Positions 38,097 to 47,736 of a stretch of 64,000 nt of DNA are shown here, in pieces. Source of the stretch: RUG695 sp050943135. Its GTDB lineage: Bacteria; Planctomycetota; Planctomycetia; Pirellulales; Thermoguttaceae. The stretch lies in assembly GCA_050943135.1 (NCBI GenBank), contig JBMNOP010000006.1:131172-195171 (forward strand), in the 5' to 3' direction. The notes under the pieces are model-generated. The model was not told the DNA's origin. It made no database searches and saw only the letters and a program-made list of their open reading frames with translations. The translations under genes and the position numbers were made by a program. Each line of letters begins with the position of its first letter. The first letter of the stretch is position 1.

Positions 38097-39954
38097 TGCG
38101 GCGTCCGGCGGATATCGAGATGAAACTCCACCATATTCGGAAGGCGACTTTCCCGTTGCAGCCGGTGCCTTTGATTTTCTCCCGAAGACGGAAGAACCGG
38201 TAACCGAGGTTCCCGTAATCGAAACGGAGGTTGTACCCGGCGACCCGCTCTCGGAGCGTCTCGAAGCTTGTTTGTCTCATGCCGAAGGCGAGCGCGCGAA
38301 TCTTCAGGAACTCTTTAAGCGTTCCCCCTGGCATATACGTCTTGTCGAGGCGATTCTCTCACGCCGCGGTATCGGGTCGCTGACAAGCCTTTTGGTTCAT
38401 CTGGTCTTGTTAATTCTCTTGGCCCTCTGGGGACTCAATGTGCGAAGCGGATCACACGGCGATCCGCTTCAAGCCGGCTTTTCCGACGACGGCGATCTTT
38501 CGGCCCTCGACGGTATCGGCGACGATATCGACATGGCGAACCTGGACGTGGCTGAAACCGCTCCGGGCGAAACCATCCCGGAATACCTTCCCAGAGACAG
38601 CGCAAACGAAATGTTCGCGATCGACGGGACGGCGATCGGCACCGAGCCGATGGATCTTGACTCGCTCGAACGGATCTACTCCGAACCGGGGGACGGTTTA
38701 GAGGAACTCGGTTCTCATTCGACGGGAACAGCCACATCGGGACGTAACGCCGCGGCACGGCGTCACGGACTCCCGGGTCGGGAGGGAGACACCACTGACG
38801 CGAGTGAGGCAGCCGTCGAGGCGGGTCTGGCCTGGCTTGCGGCCCACCAACTTCCGGACGGAGGCTGGGCATTCGATCTGACATCACCCGACGATAACGG
38901 CCTGGACGGGGAATGTCGCGGGAGTTGTTCAAACTGCTATGCAACCTCGGGTGCGGGTCAGGTCCGTAATGGTCTCTATCCGGGCCGCATGGCGGCAACC
39001 GGTATTGCGCTTTTGGCGTTCCTCGGCGCGGGCTACGACCACCGCACTCCCGGTCTGTACCGACAAACGGTTGAAGACGGCTTACGTTACGTACGATACC
39101 GGGCGCGGCAGACGAGGTGCGGCCTCGACCTGCGGGAAGAGGGGGAACGGTACGGGATGTACACACAAGCGATTGTCGCGGTCACGATCTGCGAAGCCTA
39201 TGAATTGACCGGCGATCCCGAACTGAAGGCCCAGGCGCGCGACGCGACGGTCTTTATCATCAACTCACAACGAGATGACGGCGGCTGGCGTTACGAGGGG
39301 GCGCCGGACGTGAACTTTTTCAAGCACGTTCCCGGCGACACTTCGGTTGCCGGTTGGCAAATGCTCGCGCTCAAGTCGGCGATGTCCGCCGGATTCGAGT
39401 GTCCTCCCGAGGTGTTTTATAAGGCGGGGATTTTCCTCGACACGGTACAGTCCGAGAACAACACACTCTATCGTTACCAGGCCCGAACCAACGAGGCGGT
39501 TTCGAAAATGTGGGGAACCACGGCGGTCGGCGTCCTGATGCGGGAGTACCTCGGCTGGAAGCGGAACCGGAAAGAAATGAAGCTGGCGACCAAACGTTTG
39601 GCCGGTTGGTTCGACGAGATGTACGCCAATTGGAAACTGGCTAAAAAGGGGGCCACCGAAAACCGCGACGGTACTCAGATCGTTACCGAAGGACGGTTCC
39701 GCTACAACCTTTACTTTGCCTATTACGCCGCGATCGCGCTGCACCACACCGGTGGTTCGATCTGGCACAGAACCTATGCCAAAACCCGTGACTTCCTCAT
39801 CGAAACCCAAAATCAGGGAGAGGTCAATCCGCACGAAAAAGGGAGTTGGCTCTTCTACGATCGTTATCTTAACGACGGCGGACGCCTCTTAAACACCGCA
39901 ATCTGCGTTCTGATCCTCGAGACCCCCTACCGATACCTGCCGATGTATAGGTAG
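38074..39954 (+). CDS. Membrane-anchored squalene-cyclase/prenyltransferase-repeat protein
   Basis: A 626-residue protein. Residues 1-95 are cytoplasmic and acidic, one membrane helix follows (about 104-122, LLVHLVLLILLALWGL), then an acidic low-complexity stretch and an exported alpha/alpha-barrel region from about 245 onward with repeats like PDGGWAFDL, QRDDGGWRYEG and VAGWQMLALKSA, related to squalene-hopene cyclase and terpene cyclase repeats. I do not see the catalytic DxDD motif, so a true cyclase is unlikely. Start: the only early initiator in frame is TTG 38074, inside the gltA end, with no ribosome site, so translation is probably coupled to gltA. Function unknown. Confidence 0.75.
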   Translation: MKFPSEGDAASGGYRDETPPYSEGDFPVAAGAFDFLPKTEEPVTEVPVIETEVVPGDPLSERLEACLSHAEGERANLQELFKRSPWHIRLVEAILSRRGIGSLTSLLVHLVLLILLALWGLNVRSGSHGDPLQAGFSDDGDLSALDGIGDDIDMANLDVAETAPGETIPEYLPRDSANEMFAIDGTAIGTEPMDLDSLERIYSEPGDGLEELGSHSTGTATSGRNAAARRHGLPGREGDTTDASEAAVEAGLAWLAAHQLPDGGWAFDLTSPDDNGLDGECRGSCSNCYATSGAGQVRNGLYPGRMAATGIALLAFLGAGYDHRTPGLYRQTVEDGLRYVRYRARQTRCGLDLREEGERYGMYTQAIVAVTICEAYELTGDPELKAQARDATVFIINSQRDDGGWRYEGAPDVNFFKHVPGDTSVAGWQMLALKSAMSAGFECPPEVFYKAGIFLDTVQSENNTLYRYQARTNEAVSKMWGTTAVGVLMREYLGWKRNRKEMKLATKRLAGWFDEMYANWKLAKKGATENRDGTQIVTEGRFRYNLYFAYYAAIALHHTGGSIWHRTYAKTRDFLIETQNQGEVNPHEKGSWLFYDRYLNDGGRLLNTAICVLILETPYRYLPMYR

Positions 39955-40296
39955 TCGGTTCTAAAAACTTGCCCCGCACACTTTTTCATACTCGGCCGCG
40001 CACCATCTCAAAGATTCTTGACGCTATCCAGCACCGCAGGGTGATCGATGATTTTCGCTTCCGATTTTTCACAGGTACAGGTAATAAATCCGAGGAAAAT
40101 CGTTGCTTCATCCCCCTGCCCGTCGTTATTCTCGGCACCCCTTCCTCGAGGGCCTTGCGGGAGCACTCTCCTGGGCAGCGGCCCGGGCATAAGTCGCCTC
40201 GACCGGAGTGCCGTTGCGCCGAGAGGTGAGAAACAAATTTCCGATTCACCGCCAAGAAAAGGCCCCTTTGCGCGTCGCCTATTTTCAAAATCCGGT
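39955..40296. other. Intergenic stretch without a gene
   Basis: No frame with a start site or domain. Contains a GC-rich part around 40150-40210 with short inverted pieces but no clear terminator. The apbE -10 box follows directly. Confidence 0.5.
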
Positions 40297-40302
40297 TATA
40301 AT
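40297..40302 (+). promoter_or_regulatory. Likely -10 box of apbE
   Basis: A perfect TATAAT, 76 nt before the apbE start; only a weak -35 region is seen upstream. Confidence 0.4.
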
Positions 40303-40377
40303 GGGAAAGAGTCACGCGTTATTGCGCATCTGGGGTTTCCCCGCAAGGTTTCCTTGGTGGTTTCCGGCCAATTTGAT

Positions 40378-41523
40378 ATGCGTTTATTCTCCCAGTTTCC
40401 GAAGGCCGTCGTTCCGGCGGCGGTCTTTTTCCTTCCAATGGTTGCCGCAGCTCTCCTTTCGGCCGGGGAACCGGTCCGATATGAGTACCTGCAAGAAAAG
40501 ATGGCGGTACCGGTTCGGGTGGTTTTCTACACCGAGAATCCCGATCTGGCGGCAGTAGCCCAAGAGGCGGTCTATCGCCGTTTCGACGAACTCAACGAAA
40601 TCATGAGCGACTACAACCCGGAAAGCGAAATCGTGCGGGCCTGTCGCGAAAGCGGCGAGACGGGCGAGCCGGTTCCGATCGACGACGCGCTCTACGCCGT
40701 CTTGGCCAAGTCACGGGAAATGAACCGGATCACCGGCGGGACGTTCGATATTTCGGTCTCGCCGGTCGTCAAGCTCTGGCGTCGGAGCCGTATTTTCGGT
40801 CGTCGCCCCCCCGAAAAGTATCTGGACCGGGCCAAAATGCTTGTCGGTAACGAAAATTGGGAACTCCTCGAGCCCGGATCGTTGGGCGAAGGAGAACCAC
40901 GTGGCGCGCTCCGGGTCCTGAAAAAAGATGTTCGGCTCGACCTGGGGGGAATTGCCAAGGGGTACGCAATCGACGAGGGGATTCGCATTCTCAAAGAGTT
41001 CGGGATTTGCGCGGCGCTGATCGATGCCGGCGGGGATATCCGCGTCACGGCCGCCCCGCCGGATGCGGAAGGGTGGACGATCGGCGGAGTTTCTTTCTCG
41101 ACGGAGGGGAAGGCGGCCTACCACCTGACATTGGTCGATGCCGCGATCGCCACGAGCGGTGATATGTTCCAGCACTTTGAGATTGACGCGGTTCGCTACT
41201 CCCATATCATCGACCCACGCAACGGCGAGCCTCTGACCCGTCGGTCGACCGTCAGTATCTTGGCGCCCGATGCCACCACGGCCGACGCCCTGGCGAGCGG
41301 GATCAGCGTACTGGGGCCCGAACAGGGGGTCGCCCTGGCCGAGTCCCTCCCGGGTATTGAGGCGATCGTGATCACGGACCCGGCGGACTGTGCAACCTCG
41401 CACGCCTCTTCGCCGGAAGGGGCGCCAAATCAGGCCGAGACACCGCAGATTACCGCCTCCGGTCGGTTCATTCAGTGTCGCAGCGAGATGATGAAAAAAG
41501 AGGAATCCGTCGAATCTCCGTGA
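40378..41523 (+). CDS. apbE: FAD:protein FMN transferase
   Basis: ApbE flavinylates exported proteins by moving FMN from FAD to Thr residues, for example in Rnf/Nqr subunits. The 381-residue protein has an N-terminal hydrophobic signal (VVPAAVFFLPMVAAALL), then the family blocks: NEIMSDYNPESEI (about residue 75), GGTFDISVSPVVKLW (about 120), RLDLGGIAKGYAID (about 186), LIDAGGDIRV (about 214), ATSGD and HIIDPRNGEP (about 275). The C-terminal 40 residues are an extra polar tail. ATG 40378 is the only in-frame Met placing the signal peptide at the start; no ribosome site is obvious. Confidence 0.9.
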   Translation: MRLFSQFPKAVVPAAVFFLPMVAAALLSAGEPVRYEYLQEKMAVPVRVVFYTENPDLAAVAQEAVYRRFDELNEIMSDYNPESEIVRACRESGETGEPVPIDDALYAVLAKSREMNRITGGTFDISVSPVVKLWRRSRIFGRRPPEKYLDRAKMLVGNENWELLEPGSLGEGEPRGALRVLKKDVRLDLGGIAKGYAIDEGIRILKEFGICAALIDAGGDIRVTAAPPDAEGWTIGGVSFSTEGKAAYHLTLVDAAIATSGDMFQHFEIDAVRYSHIIDPRNGEPLTRRSTVSILAPDATTADALASGISVLGPEQGVALAESLPGIEAIVITDPADCATSHASSPEGAPNQAETPQITASGRFIQCRSEMMKKEESVESP

Positions 41524-41585
41524 AAGGAGCGGGGAAACCGCAGATGTTCTCTCCGGCCGAGACTTCTTCGGCTAAGCAGGGCTTA

Positions 41586-41614
41586 TTGACAGGTTTACCT
41601 TGCTGCTGTAAAAT
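41586..41614 (+). promoter_or_regulatory. Strong promoter of the phoH-pgpH-ybeY operon
   Basis: A perfect TTGACA (41586-41591), 17-nt spacer, TAAAAT (41609-41614; 5 of 6). The leader is about 225 nt and ends with a small hairpin, CTTGCC (41808-41813) pairing with GGCAAG (41819-41824), 20 nt before the phoH start, which itself has no clear Shine-Dalgarno. Confidence 0.75.
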
Positions 41615-41844
41615 TGCGCTGTTGTTGACGGTTGTCCCGGTCGGGTGTGACCATAAACACTCTCTTGCCCGATACCGCCATCTTGACAGTGGACAGCCTC
41701 ACCTGCCTGTGCTCCCGGCTCCTCTTGAAAACCCGCCTTTGCGTGTCTTCCGGGGATCGGGGGGGAGGCTCACGGTGGGCGCTGTAAACAACGTGTACGC
41801 TGCGCTTCTTGCCTTTCGGGCAAGTCTGCCCGTAGCGCCCCTTT

Positions 41845-42813
41845 ATGGAAAATATCGAAGAAGCAAAGGTACCGATCCCGAGTCGTCAGGTCCTCCAAAA
41901 TATTTTCGGAGCGAGCGACGAGTACCTCAGGGTCATCCGCAAAACGCTCAGAGTTCGTGTCGCCCAAGACGGCGACTCTCTGGTAATCCGGGGGACAGAG
42001 CCCGGCTCGGCGGCCAAAGGAGCCCGTTTGATCGACGGTCTCCGGAAAACCGCGTCGTTTCGGGGCGAGATGCTCTCGCTAGACGACGTTGTCTGCGCCC
42101 TTTCTGAAATTGAACGAGATCGTCCCATCTCGCACACAGCTCCGATCGAAGTGTACGGTGGTAAACGGATCAGCCCACGTACCGCCGGGCAGGCAGACTA
42201 CGTTGCCCTTTTACGTTGTAAAGAAGTCGTTTTCTGTTGCGGTCCGGCCGGGACGGGAAAGACCTATTTGGCCGTTGCCCGCGCCGTGGAAGCGCTCCGT
42301 ACCGAGGGGATCAAAAAGATCGTTCTGGTTCGCCCCGCCGTCGAAGCGGGAGAGAGTCTCGGGTTTCTTCCGGGCGATCTGCGCGACAAGGTCAACCCCT
42401 ACCTACGCCCCCTTTTTGACGCGCTGGCCGATATGATTCAGCCCGAGATGCTGACCCGCTACCGCGCAGAAGACCGTATTGAGGTGATTCCGCTAGCCTA
42501 CATGCGCGGCAGGACGCTCAATAACGCTTATATTATCCTGGACGAGGCCCAAAATACCACAGTCTCTCAAATGAAGATGTTCCTCACCCGTATGGGGGAA
42601 GGTTCTCGGATCGCTGTCTGCGGGGATGCCACCCAGGTGGATCTCCCCTCGCACAAAAAGAGCGGTCTGGCCGACGCCCTGGCACGGCTTGGCCGTATCG
42701 GCGGTATCGGGCAGATCACGCTGACTGGCGATGACATTGTTCGCCACGATCTTGTTCAGAAGATCGTCTGCGCGTATGAACAGCCGGACGAGGGTTCACC
42801 AACCACAAGGTAA
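41845..42813 (+). CDS. phoH: PhoH-like P-loop ATPase
   Basis: A 322-residue protein with the PhoH-family core: Walker A CCGPAGTGKTYLA (about residue 132), VLVRPAVEAGESLGFLPGD, the Walker B region YIILDEAQNTT (about 232) and MFLTRMGEGSRIAVCGD(A)TQVDLP. An N-terminal domain of about 110 residues, KH-like in other members, precedes it. Members often sit with ybeY and a 7TM-HD gene, as here: the next start is 9 nt away. Such proteins are thought to work in RNA metabolism or ribosome quality control; the exact role is unsettled. Confidence 0.92.
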   Translation: MENIEEAKVPIPSRQVLQNIFGASDEYLRVIRKTLRVRVAQDGDSLVIRGTEPGSAAKGARLIDGLRKTASFRGEMLSLDDVVCALSEIERDRPISHTAPIEVYGGKRISPRTAGQADYVALLRCKEVVFCCGPAGTGKTYLAVARAVEALRTEGIKKIVLVRPAVEAGESLGFLPGDLRDKVNPYLRPLFDALADMIQPEMLTRYRAEDRIEVIPLAYMRGRTLNNAYIILDEAQNTTVSQMKMFLTRMGEGSRIAVCGDATQVDLPSHKKSGLADALARLGRIGGIGQITLTGDDIVRHDLVQKIVCAYEQPDEGSPTTR

Positions 42814-42821
42814 ATGATTCC

Positions 42822-45158
42822 ATGTTATTTGGGCACTTTCGCAGTAAACGCGACAACTTCATCGCCGCACGTCTCCCGAAAAAAGGGATCGTCGAAGGGC
42901 TTCGGATATGTACCAAAGACCTCCATCTCGGCCGGTGTCTTATCCTTTGGGCGCTGACCTCGATTTTTCTCTGTGTCGCGGTTCGGGCGTGGCATCCTCC
43001 CTTTCCCTTTGTCGGCGGCTCGCGACCAAACCGTGACATCGTTTGCACAACACATTTCACGGTCGAAAACACCTCGATGACGACCGAAGATAAAAGGGTG
43101 GCCCGATTCGAAACCCCCCACGTCTACGTAAACGACCCGCAAAAGTTGGCTCAATTCAAAGAGGTTTTGACCAATCGGGTTAGGTCGATCCTGACCTCGA
43201 CCACCTACGAGGCAATGTCCGAAGACGATAAGTCGGCGTGGCGTCTTTTCCTGGACGATGACGCCGATGACGCCCAGGCCGAAGCCGCTCTGCGAAACTT
43301 CAAAGAGACCCTGGCCGAAGACCAGGAACTCAAAGCGTTTAAGGCGGCGATCGACAAGGCGTTTCAGTCTTATGCCGCCAACGGGATTCTCCTCAAACTC
43401 CATCCGGCCAGAGAAGGGAACCAAGAAACGATACGTATCTACGATTCCGGCTCTTCCCCCGAAGAAGCCCGGACAGTTCCGGCTCGAGATGTCCTGATCG
43501 GGAACATGTTCCAGATCAAAGACATTCTGCACTGGGACTATTCCAAAGATACCGCACAGCTCATCTTCAACTGGATCAAGAAATGTGCCGAAGGGGACGT
43601 GACCGACACGACCCTTCCGCCACTTTCGACGCTGACCGAAGACCTCGAGGCGACGCGCAACGCGCAAAACGAGGCCGAGAGACTCGTCCCCCCCCACGAG
43701 ATTCGTTATGAACCGGGCAAACCGATTGTCCGCAGTGGCGAGCTGATCAATTCCGATATGCTTCTGCTCCTTTCCAAGGAACACCAGGCGATCCTTAAAA
43801 ATCTTTCGCTTGGGACGGAAATCCGCCGAGCCTTCGGTTTCTTCCTGTTGGTTTTTGCGTCCACCCTCCTGATTAACATCGTGATCATCCGTTCCCAAAA
43901 AAAGCAACCGCGCCGCAAAGAGACGGGCGCTGTAAAAATATCGCTGACGGTCTACCTCTTTATGATCGCCGTCTTGCTTCTCGGGAAGTTTCTGCGACAC
44001 TACTATCACGGTCAGTTCGGGTTGTTGGAAATGATTCCGCTTTTGGTTTTCGCCCAGATCTTGACCATCGCCCTTTACTGGGAGATCGGTTTTATCATCA
44101 GTCTTCTGCTGGTGCTGATTCTCTCGGTCTCAAGCACCAACGATATTGCCCCCTTCCTGGTTATGGCCGTGACCATGTCGCTTTCGACCTTTTTAACGAG
44201 AAACATCGAACAGCGAACCGACATCCTTTTCCGATCTCTGGCGGTGATGGTTGTTACCTTTGTCATCTCGGTCAGTGTCTCGTTTCTGGAAGCCTTTGCC
44301 CTTCCCGGGGAACTCCTAAGAAACGCCACATTCAATGCTGTCTGGGTTTTGGCTGCGGCACTGATCACCGAGGCAATTCTTCCGTTTCTCGAAAGGTTTT
44401 GTGGTGTCTTGACCCCGATGCGTCTGGTCGAGATGGGGAACCCGTCAAACCCGATCCTTCAGACGCTCAACAATAAGGCACCGGCGACCTACAACCATTC
44501 GATGGCGACCGCGATGATCGCCGAAAACGCCGCCGAAGAGGTCGGCGCGCAAACACGCCTGGTTCGTGTCGGCGCATATTTCCACGACATCGGCAAAGCG
44601 ATACGGCCGGAATACTTTACCGAGAACCAGCAACACGGCGTCGATCCCCATACCGGACTGAAACCGAAGAGGAGTTCCGAAATCATCATCTCACACATCA
44701 AAGACGGTGTGAGTATGGCCGAGAACAACTATAAACTGCCGAAACAGGTGGTCGACCTGATCAAACAGCATCACGGCACATTCCCTGTCTCTTACTTCTA
44801 CGAAAAGGCAAAAGCCGAATGTGAAAAGAACGGCGAACCGGAACTTTCCATCGACGAATTTCGTTATCCCGGACCGATCCCGCAATCAAAAGAGGCTGCG
44901 ATCCTGATGATCGCCGATGCGATCGAAAGCGCCAGTCGGAGCATGAAAGATGCCGATAAAGGGAATCTTCGGAACATGCTTCACAACATCGTTCAGAACC
45001 GAATCCAAGACGGCCAGTTCAACGAATGCGGCCTTACCCTCGGTGAAATCCAGAAGATCGAGATGAACATGCTTGCCTCGGTCCTCGCGATGAACCACCA
45101 GCGGATCAAGTATCCCGGCCAGGACGCGGCGAAAAAAGACGAGCCGAAGAAAGCGTAA
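42822..45158 (+). CDS. pgpH: 7TM-HD phosphodiesterase, PgpH-like
   Basis: A 778-residue membrane phosphohydrolase. One N-terminal TM (about residues 40-58), an extracytoplasmic 7TMR-HDED-type region (about 60-335), six or so further TMs (about 340-540) and a cytoplasmic HD domain with the metal ligands in NHSMATAMIAENAAEEV (about 556), YFHDIGKA (about 587), KQHHGT and ADAIESASRS. In Firmicutes PgpH degrades cyclic di-AMP; whether this organism makes cyclic di-AMP cannot be told from the window. It lies between phoH and ybeY, the conserved order. Confidence 0.88.
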   Translation: MLFGHFRSKRDNFIAARLPKKGIVEGLRICTKDLHLGRCLILWALTSIFLCVAVRAWHPPFPFVGGSRPNRDIVCTTHFTVENTSMTTEDKRVARFETPHVYVNDPQKLAQFKEVLTNRVRSILTSTTYEAMSEDDKSAWRLFLDDDADDAQAEAALRNFKETLAEDQELKAFKAAIDKAFQSYAANGILLKLHPAREGNQETIRIYDSGSSPEEARTVPARDVLIGNMFQIKDILHWDYSKDTAQLIFNWIKKCAEGDVTDTTLPPLSTLTEDLEATRNAQNEAERLVPPHEIRYEPGKPIVRSGELINSDMLLLLSKEHQAILKNLSLGTEIRRAFGFFLLVFASTLLINIVIIRSQKKQPRRKETGAVKISLTVYLFMIAVLLLGKFLRHYYHGQFGLLEMIPLLVFAQILTIALYWEIGFIISLLLVLILSVSSTNDIAPFLVMAVTMSLSTFLTRNIEQRTDILFRSLAVMVVTFVISVSVSFLEAFALPGELLRNATFNAVWVLAAALITEAILPFLERFCGVLTPMRLVEMGNPSNPILQTLNNKAPATYNHSMATAMIAENAAEEVGAQTRLVRVGAYFHDIGKAIRPEYFTENQQHGVDPHTGLKPKRSSEIIISHIKDGVSMAENNYKLPKQVVDLIKQHHGTFPVSYFYEKAKAECEKNGEPELSIDEFRYPGPIPQSKEAAILMIADAIESASRSMKDADKGNLRNMLHNIVQNRIQDGQFNECGLTLGEIQKIEMNMLASVLAMNHQRIKYPGQDAAKKDEPKKA

Positions 45159-45192
45159 ATCTTTCTCCCTTCAGAGAAGAAAGGTTTCTTTT

Positions 45193-45669
45193 GTGAAAGA
45201 AGTGCGTGTCGAAATCGGGAACGAGTCGAGAATAGTCCCGTTTGACGAAGAGCGGGGCGCGGGCCTTGTCCGTCGTATCCTGACCGATGCGGGGTTCCGC
45301 CGTGGGCTGGTCGAAGTAACGATCACCAACAATCCTTCGATACATCGCCTGAACGCGCAGTCTCTCGGCCACGATTATCCGACCGATGTTTTGGCTTTTG
45401 AAACGGAATGTGACCCGGAATCCGGACTCCTCGAAGGGAACGTGATTGTCAGTGACGAGACGGCCGCCGAACGGGCCGCCGACTACGGCTGGTCGGCAGA
45501 ATCGGAACTTCTCCTTTATGTGGTACACGGCGCTCTTCACCTGGTCGGATACAACGACCACACCCAGGACGACGAGCCGCAGATGCGTGCCAAAGAGCGG
45601 GAATACCTCGCGCTGGTCGGGATCACGGAAGTCGCCGGGCCCGACGATCTCGGGAAAAAAGAGGACTGA
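45193..45669 (+). CDS. ybeY: Endoribonuclease YbeY (rRNA maturation)
   Basis: A 158-residue YbeY/UPF0054 protein. The zinc-binding HGxxHxxGYDH motif is present as HGALHLVGYNDH (about residue 114), with N in place of D and the third His retained. DYPTDVLAFE and EGNVIVSDETA blocks are also typical. It matures 16S rRNA and takes part in ribosome quality control. Start is GTG 45193, 34 nt after the HD gene, with AAAGG upstream. Third gene of the phoH operon. Confidence 0.92.
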   Translation: MKEVRVEIGNESRIVPFDEERGAGLVRRILTDAGFRRGLVEVTITNNPSIHRLNAQSLGHDYPTDVLAFETECDPESGLLEGNVIVSDETAAERAADYGWSAESELLLYVVHGALHLVGYNDHTQDDEPQMRAKEREYLALVGITEVAGPDDLGKKED

Positions 45670-45741
45670 GCGCCCTCAGGCGATCTGAATCGGTGGCTCG
45701 CGTACGTTGCTCCGGCACAGGTCGTCGTGCCCCTTGCTCCC

Positions 45742-47319
45742 CTATTCGATCGAATACTCTTCGGCCCGAAGGGTAAAGTCGTTGATCTGGTTGTCGGTTA
45801 AGGTTCCTTTGCGTTCGATGTTGATCTTCGCTTCATGCCCTCCTGCCTTTTCACGCGCCGAGACCGAGATGCGCCCCGCCTTATCGAAAGCGTAGGTCAC
45901 CTCGACGAGCGTCCCTTTCGGCAGATTCGGAGGCAGGTCGGTGATCCGGCATCTCCCCAAGAGAGAGCAGGCTTTCGGGTCGGGCGCATCCCCTTCGAGA
46001 ACCTGAATCGAGATCCGTTCCTGGTTTTCCTTGTTCGTCTTGAAAGTACGTGTTAGCGAGAAGGGAAGGGGCGTGTTTTTCGGGATCATGATATTGTTGA
46101 CCACACAATTTTTTGCTGGGTCGGTCGCGACAACTCCCAACGCGTGGGAGTTGACATCCTCTTGGTGGATGTTTTTCAGGAGTTTTTGAACGCGGTCGGT
46201 CAACCTCTGGTTGGGATTATATTTTGCCTCGAGAATCGCGGCGTGGATAGCAGCGCCCCTTGCCACGGCGGTGTGCGGGTCGAGGGCAGGATTCACATAC
46301 GGTTTGACGCCGGTGAGCTTTTCGAGCATTTCCGAAACTTGCGGCATCAGGGTCGAACCGCCGACCAAAACGATGGCATCTAACTGGGCGAATTTCATTC
46401 CGGCCTGTTCCAACACGGCCGCGGCCGTATCGCATGTCCGCTGGAGAAGGTCTTTCGTCAAATCTTCAAACAGCTCGCGGGTGACCGGAACCGAGAGGCG
46501 GTGTCCTTCGTAACGGCAGGTAATATTGGTCGACGGTTTGGTTGTCAGCGCGATTTTTGCCGTATCACAGTCGTTGCGCAAAATCTGAATCGCCTGTGCC
46601 GAGAGCGAGGGGTCGGTGCCGAATTTTTCCTGAAACTTTTCACAGACATAGTTTGCCAGCCGGTCGCTCCAGTCAACCCCGCCAAGCTTAACGTCACCGT
46701 CGGTCGCGATGGCCCGAAAATGATTTCCGTTGTATTCCACGAGGGTCGAGTCGAACGTGCCGCCCCCCAGGTCGTAAATCAGAACCCGGCGCGATTTTTT
46801 ATCGGGCATTTCATACCCGAGCTCCCCGCGATGCCACGCGTAGGTCAGCGCGGCGGCGGTCGGTTCGTTGATGATATCGATCACATTCAGTCCGGCGATT
46901 TTTCCGGCGTCTTGGGTTGCTTTCCGACGGGAATCGTTGAAGTAATACGGGACGGTAATGACCGCGTTAGCGATCGGGCCCAAGATCCGTTCGCCATCTT
47001 GCTTGAGCTTGCGTAAGATCAGCGACGAGATGAACTCCGGGGTGATTTCGTGGCCGTCAAACGTCCGTTTATAGGCAATATCCCCCATCCTCCGTTTGAT
47101 TCGTTCGACGACGTTTTCCGGGTCTTCCATGGCGGCGCGACTTCGATTCGGCCCGATGACGACATGTTTGTTTTCGGTCAGCAGGATAAGACTGGCGGTT
47201 TCGATATCGCCGTCTTCGTTTTGAATGGGAACTGGTTCACCTTCGTCATTGACCTGTGCCAATGCCGAAAAGGTGGTGCCCAAGTCGATCCCAACCGTAT
47301 TCCCCGGTAAAAATTCCAT
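45742..47319 (-). CDS. Short Hsp70 (DnaK/HscC-like) chaperone
   Basis: A 525-residue Hsp70 with an intact nucleotide-binding domain: VGIDLGTTFSALAQV at the N-terminus, INEPTAAALTYAW (about residue 150), IYDLGGGTFDSTLVEY (about 185) and VLVGGSTLMPQVSEML (about 310). The substrate-binding beta domain follows, but the helical lid is mostly missing: full DnaK is near 640 residues. This places it nearer HscC-like or specialised Hsp70s than the main DnaK. I start at MEFLPGNT (47319), preceded by GGAG; the frame extends 19 basic codons upstream. No dnaJ or grpE gene is adjacent. Converges on ybeY. Confidence 0.88.
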   Translation of the reverse strand: MEFLPGNTVGIDLGTTFSALAQVNDEGEPVPIQNEDGDIETASLILLTENKHVVIGPNRSRAAMEDPENVVERIKRRMGDIAYKRTFDGHEITPEFISSLILRKLKQDGERILGPIANAVITVPYYFNDSRRKATQDAGKIAGLNVIDIINEPTAAALTYAWHRGELGYEMPDKKSRRVLIYDLGGGTFDSTLVEYNGNHFRAIATDGDVKLGGVDWSDRLANYVCEKFQEKFGTDPSLSAQAIQILRNDCDTAKIALTTKPSTNITCRYEGHRLSVPVTRELFEDLTKDLLQRTCDTAAAVLEQAGMKFAQLDAIVLVGGSTLMPQVSEMLEKLTGVKPYVNPALDPHTAVARGAAIHAAILEAKYNPNQRLTDRVQKLLKNIHQEDVNSHALGVVATDPAKNCVVNNIMIPKNTPLPFSLTRTFKTNKENQERISIQVLEGDAPDPKACSLLGRCRITDLPPNLPKGTLVEVTYAFDKAGRISVSAREKAGGHEAKINIERKGTLTDNQINDFTLRAEEYSIE

Positions 47320-47736
47320 GGCGGCTCCGCGGTTTGCTCGTCGACGCCTGCGTTTTATCGCCGCAGGCAGTTTCACTTTCGAGGTCTTTCCACCTCTCCC
47401 ATCTCCATATTTTAACGAAAAGAAAAACGAAAATCAATTCGGAACACCCGAGAAATCTGGCATGGAACCCCCGTCGTTTCTTGCTCGGCTTTCGCCCGTA
47501 ACGCATGTCGAGGCCCGCTTTGATCGTTTGGCGTCTGTTAGGCTGAGAAGGAAATCCAGTATCATCCGGTTCGGTCCCGGCGCGATCGTTACGAGCGCGC
47601 GCGATTTCCTCCCCCCCTTGCATCATTGCGCAGCGATTTCTGCACGAGATCGCTTTGCCTGGGGCGACAGAACTTCCAATATCACTTTGAAAGAAGCACA
47701 AGCTGAACATCCGCGTCTTCGCGTCGAAAAGATGAA

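Noticed and set aside
39986..40315. Short minus-strand frame between the cyclase-repeat gene and apbE
   Set aside because: Overlaps the apbE promoter region, no domain, no start site.
42825..44009. 394-codon minus-strand frame
   Set aside because: Antisense to the 7TM-HD gene, which has clear membrane segments and HD motifs.
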